Shown here: positions 19,323 through 28,790 of the stretch, in pieces
Layout: every line of letters begins with the position of its first letter
How positions within the stretch are numbered: position 1 is the first letter of the stretch
Assembly: GCF_008040165.1 (NCBI RefSeq)
Contig: NZ_VRUR01000002.1
Span: forward strand, 1,674,001-1,738,000
DNA length: 64,000 bases
Direction of reading: 5' to 3'
From: Flagellimonas hymeniacidonis
GTDB lineage: Bacteria > Bacteroidota > Bacteroidia > Flavobacteriales > Flavobacteriaceae
Made by a program: the position numbers and the translations under genes
Notes under the pieces: model-generated
Database searches by the model: none
Seen by the model: only the letters and a program-made list of their open reading frames with translations
What the model was told of the DNA's origin: nothing

Positions 19323-19353
19323 TTTGAGGAAGCACTCAAAAGTACTACTTTTG
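19323..19353 (+). promoter_or_regulatory. thr operon promoter
   Basis: TTTG at 19323-19326 is followed after 19 bases by TACTTTTG at 19346-19353, an exact flavobacterial -33/-7 pair. Transcription would start near 19360, about 11 bases before the leader peptide start codon. Confidence 0.75.
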
Positions 19354-19370
19354 ACCTTGAATATTGTATT

Positions 19371-19460
19371 ATGCAATTTAAAGAAACAGGTAATAATTTT
19401 TCTATGATGAATTCTTCTTCATCTATCTTCACTATTGTTACTACAACCCCTTTGGGGTAA
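19371..19460 (+). CDS. Threonine operon leader peptide
   Basis: A 29-codon open frame lies between the promoter and thrA. Its last third reads T-I-V-T-T-T (ACT ATT GTT ACT ACA ACC), followed by Pro-Leu-Gly and TAA. Runs of threonine and isoleucine codons before a thrABC operon are the signature of translation-controlled attenuation, as in the enterobacterial thrL. A compact hairpin overlaps the last codons. The gene has no homology support here; the call rests on codon content, promoter position and downstream genes. Confidence 0.75.
   Translation: MQFKETGNNFSMMNSSSSIFTIVTTTPLG
19446..19458 (+). promoter_or_regulatory. Hairpin overlapping the thr leader stop codon
   Basis: ACCCC at 19446-19450 pairs with GGGGT at 19454-19458 around a TTT loop. 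It lies exactly at the end of the Thr codon run, so a ribosome stalled there would change whether it forms. No long T run follows at once, so a simple intrinsic terminator is not obvious. Confidence 0.55.
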
Positions 19461-19521
19461 TCTGTACTTTATTTCCGTCCGTCTTTAAATCTATTTCAAT
19501 TTCTTACAACACAATTTAATC

Positions 19522-21966
19522 ATGAAAGTCTTAAAATTTGGTGGTACTTCAGTCGCCAATCCAGAAAACATAAATCGCGTTAAAGCCATAGTTCAAAAGG
19601 AAAATGACAAAAAAATAGCCTTAGTGGTATCTGCATTTGGAGGGATTACGGACTTGTTACTCCAAACATCCCAACTTGCCTCAAACCAAAACTTAGCATA
19701 CAAAGAGGTCTTGACCGAAATTGAGAACAAACATATTGCAGTTGTCAAAGACCTTATTCCAGTACAAATACAAAGTACTGTTTTGAGTAAGGTAAAAAGT
19801 GATTTAAATGTTCTTGAGACCTTACTGGAAGGGGCTTTTTTAATTGGAGAGCTTACACCAAAACTATCCGATAAAATAGTGAGCTATGGAGAGTTGCTCT
19901 CATCATTCATTATAAGTGAATTTTTTAAATCTGAAAGACTCGATGCCGTTTTTAAAGATAGTCGTGCTTTAATTACCACTGATGAAACTTATGGGAAGGC
20001 CAATGTGAATTTTAAAGTCACAAATAAGAATTGTCAAGATTATTTTAAAACCAATACGTATCAAATTAATATACTTCCAGGGTTTGTAGCAGCAAGTAGC
20101 AATGGTGATTCTACAACGCTGGGAAGAGGTGGTTCTGATTATACTGCTGCTATTATTGCAGCCGCGGTTGGAGCTGAAATCCTTGAAATTTGGACCGATG
20201 TAAGTGGTATGTATACCGCAAATCCAAAATTGGTAAAGCAAGCAAAATGCGTTTCCCATATTAGCTACGAAGAAGCAATGGAGCTCTCTCATTTTGGAGC
20301 CAAGGTATTATACCCTCCTACCATTCAACCAGTATTGAACAAAGAGATTCCCATTGTTATCAAAAACACCTTTAAACCAGAAGACCCTGGAACGCTAATA
20401 ACCAAGAACAACAACAAACAGGGGAAAACCGTAAGGGGTATCAGCCATGTAGGCAATATAAGCCTGCTATCGCTGGAAGGGCCTGGTATGATTGGAATTC
20501 CAGGAATTTCTAAACGCTTTTTTGAAACGCTTTCTTTAGAAGGCATCAGTGTCGTTCTTATTACGCAGGCATCTTCTGAACATTCTATCTGTGTTGGCAT
20601 TTCCGATGATGATGTTGATAGCGCAGTGAATGCTTTAAATGAAGCTTTTGCCTATGAAATAGAAAGCAGAAAGATTAAACCTATTATTGTAGAAAAAGAC
20701 CTCACCATAGTGGCTTTGGTTGGCGATAATATGAAAAGTCACCAAGGATTGAGCGGTAAGATGTTCAGTACATTGGGGAAAAACAATGTAAACATCAGGG
20801 CCATTGCTCAAGGCGCATCTGAAAGAAATATTTCTGCTGTAATTAAAAAGACTGATGTTAAAAAAGCACTGAATTCATTACACGAAGAGTTTTTTGAAGA
20901 GAACATCAAGCAACTCAATCTGTTTGTAATGGGCGTTGGGAATGTTGGGTCAAAATTCCTTAATCAAATTGGCAAGCAAACAAAATATTTAAAGGAAGAG
21001 CTTAAACTAAACGTAAGAGTAATCGGAATAAGCAATTCAAGAACCATGACTTTTAATGAAAATGGAATTTCATTGTCAGATTGGGAAACTGAATTGGCCA
21101 ATGGTGAAAAAGCTGATAAGGAGGTGTTCTTTAATACTGTTAATGCACTGAATTATCGGAACAGTGTCTTTGTAGACAATACAGCCAGTGAAGCAGTTGC
21201 AGAAAGTTATACAAAGTATCTTAAAAACAGTATTTCTGTGGTTACATGCAACAAAATTGCCTGCTCTTCAGATTATGAGTATTATAAAGAGCTTAAACAA
21301 TTGGCCAAGAAATACAATGCTCCATTTTTATTTGAAACCAATGTGGGCGCTGGACTTCCAATCATCGACACCTTAAAGCATCTTATTGCCTCTGGAGATA
21401 AAATAAACAAGATACAGGCAGTGCTATCTGGGAGTTTAAACTTTGTTTTTAACAACTTTAATGATACCGTTACCTTTCATGATATTGTGAAGCAAGCACA
21501 AGAAGAAGGATATACTGAACCTGACCCTACCATAGACCTAAGTGGTATTGATGTGATGCGTAAAATTCTTATCCTAACTCGTGAAAGTGGTCATCAATTA
21601 GATATACAACAAATTGAAAATGATGCTTTCCTTCCAAAGGAAAGTCTGGAAACAAATTCCAATGATTCCTTTTTCGCTTCTCTGAAAAAACATGAGAGCT
21701 CCTTTCAGGAACTCTATAAAAATGCAAATGATGTAGAAAGCAAACTCAAATATGTAGCGCAATTTGAAAATGGAAAAGCCAAGGTTGGCCTTCAGCAAAT
21801 ACCTAAAGGACATGATTTTTACAATCTGGAGGGAAGTGATAATATCGTACTTTTCTATACAGAACGCTATCCAAATCAGCCCATGATTATAAAAGGGGCA
21901 GGTGCTGGAGCAGAAGTAACTGCTTCCGGTATCTTTGCGGATATAATTAGAATTGGAAACTTCTAA
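19522..21966 (+). CDS. thrA: Bifunctional aspartokinase / homoserine dehydrogenase
   Basis: It catalyses the first and third steps of threonine and methionine synthesis from aspartate. The N-terminal kinase starts KFGGTSVANPENI. ACT regulatory domains lie at about 305-460 and usually mediate threonine feedback. The homoserine dehydrogenase part begins near 468 with the NAD-binding motif GVGNVGSKFL and contains GAGLPIIDTL. The 814-residue length is typical. thrB starts 3 bases after its stop. Confidence 0.96.
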   Translation: MKVLKFGGTSVANPENINRVKAIVQKENDKKIALVVSAFGGITDLLLQTSQLASNQNLAYKEVLTEIENKHIAVVKDLIPVQIQSTVLSKVKSDLNVLETLLEGAFLIGELTPKLSDKIVSYGELLSSFIISEFFKSERLDAVFKDSRALITTDETYGKANVNFKVTNKNCQDYFKTNTYQINILPGFVAASSNGDSTTLGRGGSDYTAAIIAAAVGAEILEIWTDVSGMYTANPKLVKQAKCVSHISYEEAMELSHFGAKVLYPPTIQPVLNKEIPIVIKNTFKPEDPGTLITKNNNKQGKTVRGISHVGNISLLSLEGPGMIGIPGISKRFFETLSLEGISVVLITQASSEHSICVGISDDDVDSAVNALNEAFAYEIESRKIKPIIVEKDLTIVALVGDNMKSHQGLSGKMFSTLGKNNVNIRAIAQGASERNISAVIKKTDVKKALNSLHEEFFEENIKQLNLFVMGVGNVGSKFLNQIGKQTKYLKEELKLNVRVIGISNSRTMTFNENGISLSDWETELANGEKADKEVFFNTVNALNYRNSVFVDNTASEAVAESYTKYLKNSISVVTCNKIACSSDYEYYKELKQLAKKYNAPFLFETNVGAGLPIIDTLKHLIASGDKINKIQAVLSGSLNFVFNNFNDTVTFHDIVKQAQEEGYTEPDPTIDLSGIDVMRKILILTRESGHQLDIQQIENDAFLPKESLETNSNDSFFASLKKHESSFQELYKNANDVESKLKYVAQFENGKAKVGLQQIPKGHDFYNLEGSDNIVLFYTERYPNQPMIIKGAGAGAEVTASGIFADIIRIGNF

Positions 21967-21969
21967 ATT

Positions 21970-22893
21970 ATGGAAGAAATAAAGGTTTTTTGTCCTGCAA
22001 CCATAGCCAATGTTTCTTGTGGGTTTGATGTTTTAGGGCTTGCTTTGGATTCAGTTGGTGATGAGATGACGGTCCGTAAAACAAATGAAAAAGGGATTAG
22101 CATCACCAAAATTATAGGTCAGGATTTACCTCTTGAAACTACAAAAAATGTTTCTGGAGTAGCGGGTTTGGCTTTTCTTGAGAAAAGTGATTATCAAGGA
22201 GGGTTCTTGATTGAAATCAATAAAAAAATTAAACCCGGTAGTGGTATCGGAAGTAGTGCTGCTAGTTCTGCAGGTGCAGTATGGGCCATGAATGAGCTCT
22301 TAGGAAAACCTTTTTCCAATCTGGAATTGGTGCAATTTGCAATGCAAGGAGAGAAATTAGCAAGTGATGTAGCTCATGCAGATAATGTGGCACCAGCTAT
22401 TTATGGTGGTTTTACTTTGGTTAGGAGCTACGCTCCTTTGGATATCGTTCCTATACCTACTCCGAGTGAGCTTTTTGCCACCGTAATTCACCCTCAAATA
22501 GAAATTAAAACCTCCGATTCCAGGAAAATATTAAAAACCAATATTACCTTAGAAAAAGGGATACAACAATGGGGCAATGTTGGTGGACTCATCGCTGGGC
22601 TTTTCAAAACTGATTATGAATTGATTGGACGCTCCTTACAAGATCATATTGTTGAACCAATAAGGTCGATCTTAATCCCTGGGTTTGATGCCATTAAAAC
22701 AAATGCCATCGAAGCAGGTGCTTTGGGATGTGGGATTTCAGGGTCGGGGCCATCAATTTTTGCATTGAGTAAGGGTAGAGATATTGCTGAAAGAGTTGCT
22801 GAATCCATGAAAGCCACCTATAGTTCTATCGGTCTTCCATTTGATATCCATGTGTCCAAAGTAAACACTGAAGGAGTAAAAAGAATAGCATAA
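21970..22893 (+). CDS. thrB: Homoserine kinase
   Basis: This GHMP-family kinase phosphorylates homoserine. The ATP-binding loop is KPGSGIGSSAASSAGAVWA and the C-terminal glycine-rich segment is GCGISGSGPSIFAL. The 307-residue length is typical. It sits tightly between thrA and thrC. Confidence 0.96.
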   Translation: MEEIKVFCPATIANVSCGFDVLGLALDSVGDEMTVRKTNEKGISITKIIGQDLPLETTKNVSGVAGLAFLEKSDYQGGFLIEINKKIKPGSGIGSSAASSAGAVWAMNELLGKPFSNLELVQFAMQGEKLASDVAHADNVAPAIYGGFTLVRSYAPLDIVPIPTPSELFATVIHPQIEIKTSDSRKILKTNITLEKGIQQWGNVGGLIAGLFKTDYELIGRSLQDHIVEPIRSILIPGFDAIKTNAIEAGALGCGISGSGPSIFALSKGRDIAERVAESMKATYSSIGLPFDIHVSKVNTEGVKRIA

Positions 22894-22897
22894 ATCC

Positions 22898-24193
22898 ATG
22901 AACTTTTACAGTTTAAACAACGCTAACAACCAGGCTTCATTTAGGGAAGCAGTTATTGCGGGAATAGCGCCCGACAAAGGATTATACTTTCCTGAACGTA
23001 TAAGCCCGCTTGCTGATGCTTTTTTCAACAACATTGAATCATTTTCTAACCACGAGATAGCCTTTAAGGCCATTCATCAATTTGTTTCTGATGATATTCC
23101 TGATGCAGTTCTCAAGGAAATTATTGAGAATGTATTGGACTTCGATTTTCCAGTAGTGGAACTAGAAGAAAATGTTGCCACGCTTGAACTTTTTCATGGT
23201 CCAACCATGGCATTCAAAGATGTGGGCGCTCGATTTATGGCCAATTGTTTAGGCTATTTTTCAAGAGGTGAACATACTGAAGTTACTGTGCTGGTAGCCA
23301 CCTCAGGAGATACTGGAGGTGCAGTGGCCAATGGTTTTTTAGGGGTTGATGGTGTGAACGTGGTCATTCTTTATCCCAGCGGTAAGGTAAGCGACATTCA
23401 AGAAAAACAATTGACCACTTTGGGGCAGAACATTGTTGCCATAGAAGTCAATGGCACCTTTGATGATTGCCAAAGCATGGTGAAAACTGCTTTCCTTGAT
23501 ACTGATATTACTAATCAAAAAAAGCTGACATCTGCAAATAGTATTAATATAGCTAGATGGTTACCTCAATTATTCTACTTTTTATTTGCCTATAAACAGA
23601 CAAAAACTAAAGGAAAAGAAATTATATTCTCTGTTCCATCAGGCAATTTTGGTAATATCTGCGCTGGAATGGTAGCTCAAAAGCTGGGTATGCCGGTAAA
23701 GCACTTTATAGCAGCAACCAATGCCAATGCAGTAGTCCCAAAGTTTATGGAAAATGGCACTTACAATCCTATACCTTCTGTAGCCACAATTTCAAACGCT
23801 ATGGATGTTGGCGATCCAAGTAATTTTATAAGAATCAGGCATCTGTATCAAGATAACTTTGCAAAGCTTAAAGAAAATCTTTCTTCTTTTTCTTTTGCTG
23901 ATGACACCACACGAGCCGCAATGAAAGCTATTCATTCAGAATCTGGTTATGTGACAGATCCCCACGGTGCAGTAGGCTATCTAGGCTTAAAAAAATATCA
24001 AAAATCAAATTCAGATACCTACGGTATTTTCCTTGAAACTGCCCATCCTGTAAAGTTTTTAGATGTTGTAGAGGATACTTTGGGCTTGTCCCCAGAATTA
24101 CCTCCACAAATACAAAAGGTGATGGGGAAAGAGAAAAAATCAATTAAAATAAATACTTACGAGGGGCTAAAATCCTATTTACTGGATAGTTAA
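22898..24193 (+). CDS. thrC: Threonine synthase
   Basis: This PLP enzyme converts O-phosphohomoserine to threonine, the last step of the operon. The PLP-lysine segment is HGPTMAFKDVGARFM and the phosphate-binding loop is SGDTGGAVANGF. The 431 residues match the type of threonine synthase found with thrAB in enterobacteria. It starts 4 bases after thrB. Confidence 0.96.
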   Translation: MNFYSLNNANNQASFREAVIAGIAPDKGLYFPERISPLADAFFNNIESFSNHEIAFKAIHQFVSDDIPDAVLKEIIENVLDFDFPVVELEENVATLELFHGPTMAFKDVGARFMANCLGYFSRGEHTEVTVLVATSGDTGGAVANGFLGVDGVNVVILYPSGKVSDIQEKQLTTLGQNIVAIEVNGTFDDCQSMVKTAFLDTDITNQKKLTSANSINIARWLPQLFYFLFAYKQTKTKGKEIIFSVPSGNFGNICAGMVAQKLGMPVKHFIAATNANAVVPKFMENGTYNPIPSVATISNAMDVGDPSNFIRIRHLYQDNFAKLKENLSSFSFADDTTRAAMKAIHSESGYVTDPHGAVGYLGLKKYQKSNSDTYGIFLETAHPVKFLDVVEDTLGLSPELPPQIQKVMGKEKKSIKINTYEGLKSYLLDS

Positions 24194-24234
24194 CCGATTC
24201 TAGATTTCAATTAACAAAAGTTTGTTTAAAATAT

Positions 24235-24286
24235 TTATGGAGATAAAGATTCATTTTAAGTGAATTCAATACATTTATCCCCATAA
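24235..24286 (+). promoter_or_regulatory. Long two-tier inverted repeat before gcvT
   Basis: An outer stem pairs TTATGG-A-GATAAA (24235-24247) with TTTATC-C-CCATAA (24274-24286), 12 pairs with one mismatch. Inside it ATTCA (24249-24253) pairs with TGAAT (24261-24265). It ends 10 bases before the gcvT start codon. It could be an RNA hairpin controlling gcvT translation or a protein operator. It lacks the T run of a terminator. Confidence 0.6.
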
Positions 24287-24296
24287 AATTGAAGTC

Positions 24297-25370
24297 ATGA
24301 AGAACATTGCATTAAATGATACCCATGTAGCTTTGGGTGCAAAAATGGTTCCTTTTGCAGGCTACAATATGCCTGTTTCCTACGAAGGTGTCAATATAGA
24401 ACACGAAACAGTGAGAAATGCTGTCGGTGTTTTTGATGTTTCCCATATGGGAGAATTCTTAATTGAAGGTCCAAAGGCATTGGAACTTATTCAAAAAGTT
24501 ACTTCAAATGACGCTTCAAAACTTAGTATTGGCAAAGCACAATACAGTTGTTTTCCTAACGAAACTGGAGGTATTGTTGATGACCTCATCGTGTATCAAA
24601 TCAAAGAAGAAACCTATCTGCTAGTAGTCAACGCTTCCAATATTGACAAAGATTGGAATCACATTTCAAAATACAATGAATCCGTAGGAGCGGAAATGCG
24701 AAATATTTCTGATGACTATTCCCTGTTGGCCATACAAGGCCCCAAGGCAGTTGAAGCAATGCAGTCGCTATCTTCAATTGATCTTTCGTCCATTAAGTTT
24801 TACAATTTTGTGGTAGGTGATTTCGCAGGAATTGAGCATGCAATTATTTCCGCCACTGGATATACCGGTTCAGGAGGGTTTGAAATCTATTGTAAAAATT
24901 CCGAGGTACAACAAATTTGGGATAAAGTAATAGAAGCCGGAGCCAAACCCATTGGACTTGCCGCCCGTGATACCCTCCGTCTGGAAATGGGATATTGCCT
25001 TTATGGCAATGATATTGATGATACTACCTCTCCCTTTGAAGCAGGATTGGGATGGATCACCAAATTCACCAAGGATTTTGTGAACAGTGAAGCTTTGGCA
25101 AAAGAAAAAGAAGAAGGCGTAAAACGGAAATTGGTTGCTTTTCAATTGGAAGAGAGAGGGATTCCAAGAAGTGGATATCCTATTTTAGATGCAGATGGAA
25201 ATGAAATTGGCAAAGTAACATCAGGAACCATGTCCCCTTCCCTTTCAAAGGGAATTGGATTGGGCTATGTTTCAATAGAAAATTCCAAAATAGACAGCAA
25301 AATACAAATCCAGGTAAGAAAAAACCAGATTCCAGCTACCATTGTAAAACTCCCATTCTATAAAGCCTAA
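24297..25370 (+). CDS. gcvT: Aminomethyltransferase (glycine cleavage T protein)
   Basis: It transfers the aminomethyl carbon from the glycine cleavage H protein to tetrahydrofolate, releasing ammonia. Family features are [14 protein letters not shown], the FDVSHMGEF segment, [14 protein letters not shown] and [20 protein letters not shown]. The 357-residue length is normal. The gcvP and gcvH partners are not in the window. Its stop overlaps the next start as TAATG, so glsA is translationally coupled. Confidence 0.96.
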   Translation: MKNIALNDTHVALGAKMVPFAGYNMPVSYEGVNIEHETVRNAVGVFDVSHMGEFLIEGPKALELIQKVTSNDASKLSIGKAQYSCFPNETGGIVDDLIVYQIKEETYLLVVNASNIDKDWNHISKYNESVGAEMRNISDDYSLLAIQGPKAVEAMQSLSSIDLSSIKFYNFVVGDFAGIEHAIISATGYTGSGGFEIYCKNSEVQQIWDKVIEAGAKPIGLAARDTLRLEMGYCLYGNDIDDTTSPFEAGLGWITKFTKDFVNSEALAKEKEEGVKRKLVAFQLEERGIPRSGYPILDADGNEIGKVTSGTMSPSLSKGIGLGYVSIENSKIDSKIQIQVRKNQIPATIVKLPFYKA

Positions 25371-26284
25371 TGCAGCATTATCAGCCTATAATAGATAGCA
25401 TTGTTAAGGAAGCTGGGCAGCAAGCTGATAAAGGTCAAGTAGCAAACTATATTCCGGAACTTTCCAGCATAGACCCCAATAAATTTGGCATATCCATATT
25501 GGACAAGCAAGGGAACATATTCAATGCGGGGGATTCCAGCGAACAGTTTTCCATTCAAAGTATTTCCAAAGTGTTGCTATTGGCTATGGCATTTTCACAT
25601 ATTGGCGATGATCTTTGGAAACGTGTTGATGTAGAACCTTCAGGGGATCCTTTTAACCATTTATCCCTCTTGGAAATGGAAAATGGCATTCCAAGAAATC
25701 CGCTTATAAATGCCGGAGCCATTGTTGTTTGTGATATCCTGATTTCCATATTAAAAGACCCAAAATCAGAATTTTTGGCATATGTCCAGAACATTTCTGG
25801 TGACGCTACCATACGTTTTGATGAGCAAGTTGCATTATCAGAAAAAAAGACTGGGTTTAGAAATTATGCAGCGGCCTATTTAATAAAATCCTTCAAAAAC
25901 CTAAAGAATGATGTAGAGACCGTTTTAGATTTTTACTTCTATTCTTGCTCCCTTAGCATGTCTTGTGAACAATTGGTTAAGGTGTTTTACATTTTCATGA
26001 ACAGGGGCACTTGTCTTAAAAACAATAATTACCTGAAACTATCACAAGTAAAACGAATAAATGCTATCATGCTTACCTGCGGTTTTTATGATGAGGCAGG
26101 TGAATTCGCATTTGAAGTGGGCTTGCCTGGCAAAAGTGGTGTTGGAGGAGGTATTGTAGCCTTATTGCCAAACCAGTTCTGTGTGGCTACCTGGTCTCCT
26201 GGTTTAAACAAAAAAGGAAACTCCAAGCTGGGAATGCTGGCCTTGGAAAAACTTACAACCGAAACGGGGTTGTCAATCTTTTAA
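25370..26284 (+). CDS. glsA: Glutaminase A
   Basis: It hydrolyses glutamine to glutamate and ammonia in the cytosol, using a beta-lactamase-like fold with an S-x-x-K nucleophile. The motif is visible in FSIQSISKV, and NPLINAGAIVV, GVGGGIVALLPNQ and WSPGLNKKGNS are family segments. The 304-residue length is typical. It overlaps gcvT by one base and is followed after 3 bases by an SDR gene. Confidence 0.94.
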   Translation: MQHYQPIIDSIVKEAGQQADKGQVANYIPELSSIDPNKFGISILDKQGNIFNAGDSSEQFSIQSISKVLLLAMAFSHIGDDLWKRVDVEPSGDPFNHLSLLEMENGIPRNPLINAGAIVVCDILISILKDPKSEFLAYVQNISGDATIRFDEQVALSEKKTGFRNYAAAYLIKSFKNLKNDVETVLDFYFYSCSLSMSCEQLVKVFYIFMNRGTCLKNNNYLKLSQVKRINAIMLTCGFYDEAGEFAFEVGLPGKSGVGGGIVALLPNQFCVATWSPGLNKKGNSKLGMLALEKLTTETGLSIF

Positions 26285-26287
26285 TAT

Positions 26288-27109
26288 TTGGATAAAAAAA
26301 AGATACTCATACTTGGAGGAAGTGGTTTTATAGGCAATGCTATCTACAAGGAACTCTGTTCCTATTTTGATACCTATGGCACCTATTGCTCTAATCGCAT
26401 ATTTTCACAGAATCAGCAGTTTTATAAGTACGATTTAGAGGAGGACGATATTTTCCAAGTACTGGAAAAAGTGAATCCTGATTTTATTATTTCTGCTTTG
26501 CGCGGAAATTTTGGAGCTCAAATACAGGCGCATCAGCATTTGATGGAATATCTTAATCAACATAAGTGCAAGCTGTATTTTATTTCTTCTGCCAATGTTT
26601 TTGATGCTTACAGTAAATTTCCGTCCTACGAAACGGATAAAACACTTTCGGAAAGTGTTTATGGCAGGCTAAAAATCAAAATAGAAAATATGATGATGCG
26701 GTTGCCCAAAAATAAGACCGCTATTTTAAGAATTCCAATGGTTTTTGGGAATAATTCACCCAGAGTTAAGGACATTAAGAATCATTTGGAAAATAATGAA
26801 CCTATTGAGGTATTTCCCAATCTAATTATCAATGTCACTAATGACGATAGACTTACCCAGCAAATCCACTACCTAATAAACAGGGATAAAACAGGGATTT
26901 ATCATTTGGGAAGCTCTGATTTAATTCAACATGAAGAATTTGTAAAAGAGATCATCAAACGAATAGGTAACTTTCATCCACTCCTTAAAAGAGTTTTTAC
27001 CACCAATGAAGACCGCTATTTAGCCGCATTACCGAAAGACAATAAACTTCCAAAAAACCTTAGGGTTTCTTATCAAGATATTATAGACCATCATATTACC
27101 GTAGAATGA
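26288..27109 (+). CDS. NAD(P)-dependent epimerase/reductase (extended SDR, RmlD-like)
   Basis: A Rossmann motif ILGGSGFIG at the N-terminus and a YGRLK (Y-x-x-x-K) catalytic pair preceded by FISSANVF place this 273-residue protein among sugar-nucleotide-type SDR proteins. The substrate is unknown. It starts with TTG only 3 bases after glsA, and no in-frame ATG lies near the motif, so the rare start is likely real. It is probably the last gene of the gcvT-glsA transcript. Confidence 0.75.
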   Translation: MDKKKILILGGSGFIGNAIYKELCSYFDTYGTYCSNRIFSQNQQFYKYDLEEDDIFQVLEKVNPDFIISALRGNFGAQIQAHQHLMEYLNQHKCKLYFISSANVFDAYSKFPSYETDKTLSESVYGRLKIKIENMMMRLPKNKTAILRIPMVFGNNSPRVKDIKNHLENNEPIEVFPNLIINVTNDDRLTQQIHYLINRDKTGIYHLGSSDLIQHEEFVKEIIKRIGNFHPLLKRVFTTNEDRYLAALPKDNKLPKNLRVSYQDIIDHHITVE

Positions 27110-27165
27110 TATTTTGAGTGTTGTCTTTTGCAATTTTCCGCTAACTTTAGAAAAAATCATAACAC

Positions 27166-27453
27166 ATGGAAAAGTTAAGTCTAGAGCAAATTGAAGCATC
27201 TTTAAAGCATTTGAATGGATGGAGCTATGCAAATGGCATGATTTCAAAATCATATACATTTCAAGATTTTACAGAAACCTTCGCTGTTATGACGCATATT
27301 GCTTTTGAGTGCGAAAAACAAAATCACCATCCCAATTGGGAAAATGTCTACAATAACTTAACGATAAGACTTAATACCCATGATGTTGGTGGTATTACCC
27401 AAAATGATTTTGATCTTGCCCAAAGCATTGAACGTATTGTAGGCAACAAATAA
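27166..27453 (+). CDS. phhB: 4a-hydroxytetrahydrobiopterin dehydratase
   Basis: This pterin-4a-carbinolamine dehydratase recycles the pterin cofactor of aromatic amino acid hydroxylases. The signature EKQNHHPNWENVYN followed by LNTHDVGGIT is complete, and the 95-residue length is usual. No aromatic hydroxylase gene is in the window. Confidence 0.93.
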   Translation: MEKLSLEQIEASLKHLNGWSYANGMISKSYTFQDFTETFAVMTHIAFECEKQNHHPNWENVYNNLTIRLNTHDVGGITQNDFDLAQSIERIVGNK

Positions 27454-27473
27454 TTCTAGGCTCTAAAAACACA

Positions 27474-27504
27474 TTTGACCAGGGGTCTTTTTTTGCTAAA
27501 TTTG
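27474..27504 (+). promoter_or_regulatory. yebC promoter
   Basis: TTTG at 27474-27477 is followed after 19 bases by TAAATTTG at 27497-27504, an exact flavobacterial promoter pair ending 28 bases before the yebC start codon. Confidence 0.75.
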
Positions 27505-27532
27505 CCCCTTATTCATAATCATAACATATTCA

Positions 27533-28243
27533 ATGGGAAGAGCATTTGAATTTAGGAAAGCACGAAAAATGAAGCGTTGGGCGGCCATGTCCAAAGCATT
27601 TACTAGAATTGGCAAGGACATTGTAATGGCAGTTAAAGAGGGCGGCCCTGATCCAGATTCCAATTCCAGACTTCGTGCGGTAATTCAAAATGCGAAATCG
27701 GTCAATATGCCCAAGGATAATATTGAACGAGCTATTAAAAGGGCATCAGATAAAAACCATGGGGATTATAAAGAAGTTCTGTTTGAAGGGTATGCACCAC
27801 ATGGCATTGCCATACTTGTAGAAACTGCAACTGATAATAATACCCGTACCGTAGCAAACATTAGAAGTTATTTTAATAAATGTAACGGAAGTTTAGGAAC
27901 ATCAGGTTCTGTGGAATTTATGTTCGACCACACCTGCAATTTCCGTATTCCAGCAGATGGAATAGACCCCGAAGAGCTTGAGTTGGAAATGATTGATTTT
28001 GGAGCTGAGGAAGTTTTTGTTGATGAAGATGGCATATTGATCTATGCCCCTTTTGAAAGTTTTGGCTCTATCCAAAAGGAATTGGAATCTCGTGAAATTG
28101 AAATTTTATCTTCTGGTTTTGAACGCATTCCCCAAGTTACCAAAGAACTTAATGAGGAACAGGTTACCGATGTGGAGAAATTATTGGAAAAAATTGAGGA
28201 GGATGACGATGTACAGAACGTATATCACACCATGCAAGAGTAA
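27533..28243 (+). CDS. YebC/PmpR family regulatory protein
   Basis: This is a DNA-binding or translation-related protein of the TACO1/YebC family; relatives help ribosomes through proline stretches or regulate transcription. Recognised by the family start MGRAFEFRKARKMKRWAAMSK, then FTRIGKDI, IERAIKRASD and YEGYAPHG-like LFEGYAPHGIAILVE. The 236-residue length is typical. It has its own promoter. Confidence 0.94.
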   Translation: MGRAFEFRKARKMKRWAAMSKAFTRIGKDIVMAVKEGGPDPDSNSRLRAVIQNAKSVNMPKDNIERAIKRASDKNHGDYKEVLFEGYAPHGIAILVETATDNNTRTVANIRSYFNKCNGSLGTSGSVEFMFDHTCNFRIPADGIDPEELELEMIDFGAEEVFVDEDGILIYAPFESFGSIQKELESREIEILSSGFERIPQVTKELNEEQVTDVEKLLEKIEEDDDVQNVYHTMQE

Positions 28244-28295
28244 TTCTTTGTAAAGTAAGCTATGGTATGTCGACAAAATAACAAACGCTACCACC

Positions 28296-28790
28296 ATGCG
28301 AAGTATTTTCTCTAGTATTTTTCTTTTTCTAAGCATTCTCACTTTAAGTGCCCAAGAAATGACATCTGCCAAACTTCTTGAAATTATAGAGCAAGAAGCC
28401 GATACGGTTAGCGCAAGTGGAAATTCTATACGCTTTTTATTGAAAGAGACGATGCTGTTTTGTATTTATGACGAGAATGCCAATAGAATGCGTATTATCT
28501 CCCCTATTGTAAAACGAGAAGAAATTGGTAAAGAAGAGCTTTTGAATGCCTTTGTGGCCAACTTTCATTCCGCATTAGATGTTAAATATGCGTTGAGCGA
28601 TGAGATTATCTGGTCCGTTTTCACACATCCGTTAATGGAACTTTCGGATCATCAGGTTGTAGATGCTATACATCAAGTCTATTCTGCAGCCGTTACTTTT
28701 GGTAGCTCTTATTCAAGTACCAACATGGTATTTCCAGGGAATACACAAAAAAAGGAGAAACCCAAGCCAAAAATCTTGAATAAAATCTAG
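28296..28790 (+). CDS. Hypothetical exported protein
   Basis: A signal peptide is visible (about 1-19, ending LTLSAQ), followed by a roughly 145-residue mature part with no motif I recognise. It contains helical stretches such as LSDHQVVDAIHQVYSAAVTFG and a Lys/Pro-rich end. It converges with the acyltransferase gene, the two 3' ends overlapping by 4 bases. Confidence 0.6.
   Translation: MRSIFSSIFLFLSILTLSAQEMTSAKLLEIIEQEADTVSASGNSIRFLLKETMLFCIYDENANRMRIISPIVKREEIGKEELLNAFVANFHSALDVKYALSDEIIWSVFTHPLMELSDHQVVDAIHQVYSAAVTFGSSYSSTNMVFPGNTQKKEKPKPKILNKI

Noticed and set aside
24194-24296. Glycine riboswitch before gcvT
   Set aside because: The gap is too short and lacks the conserved aptamer core; only a simple nested hairpin is present.
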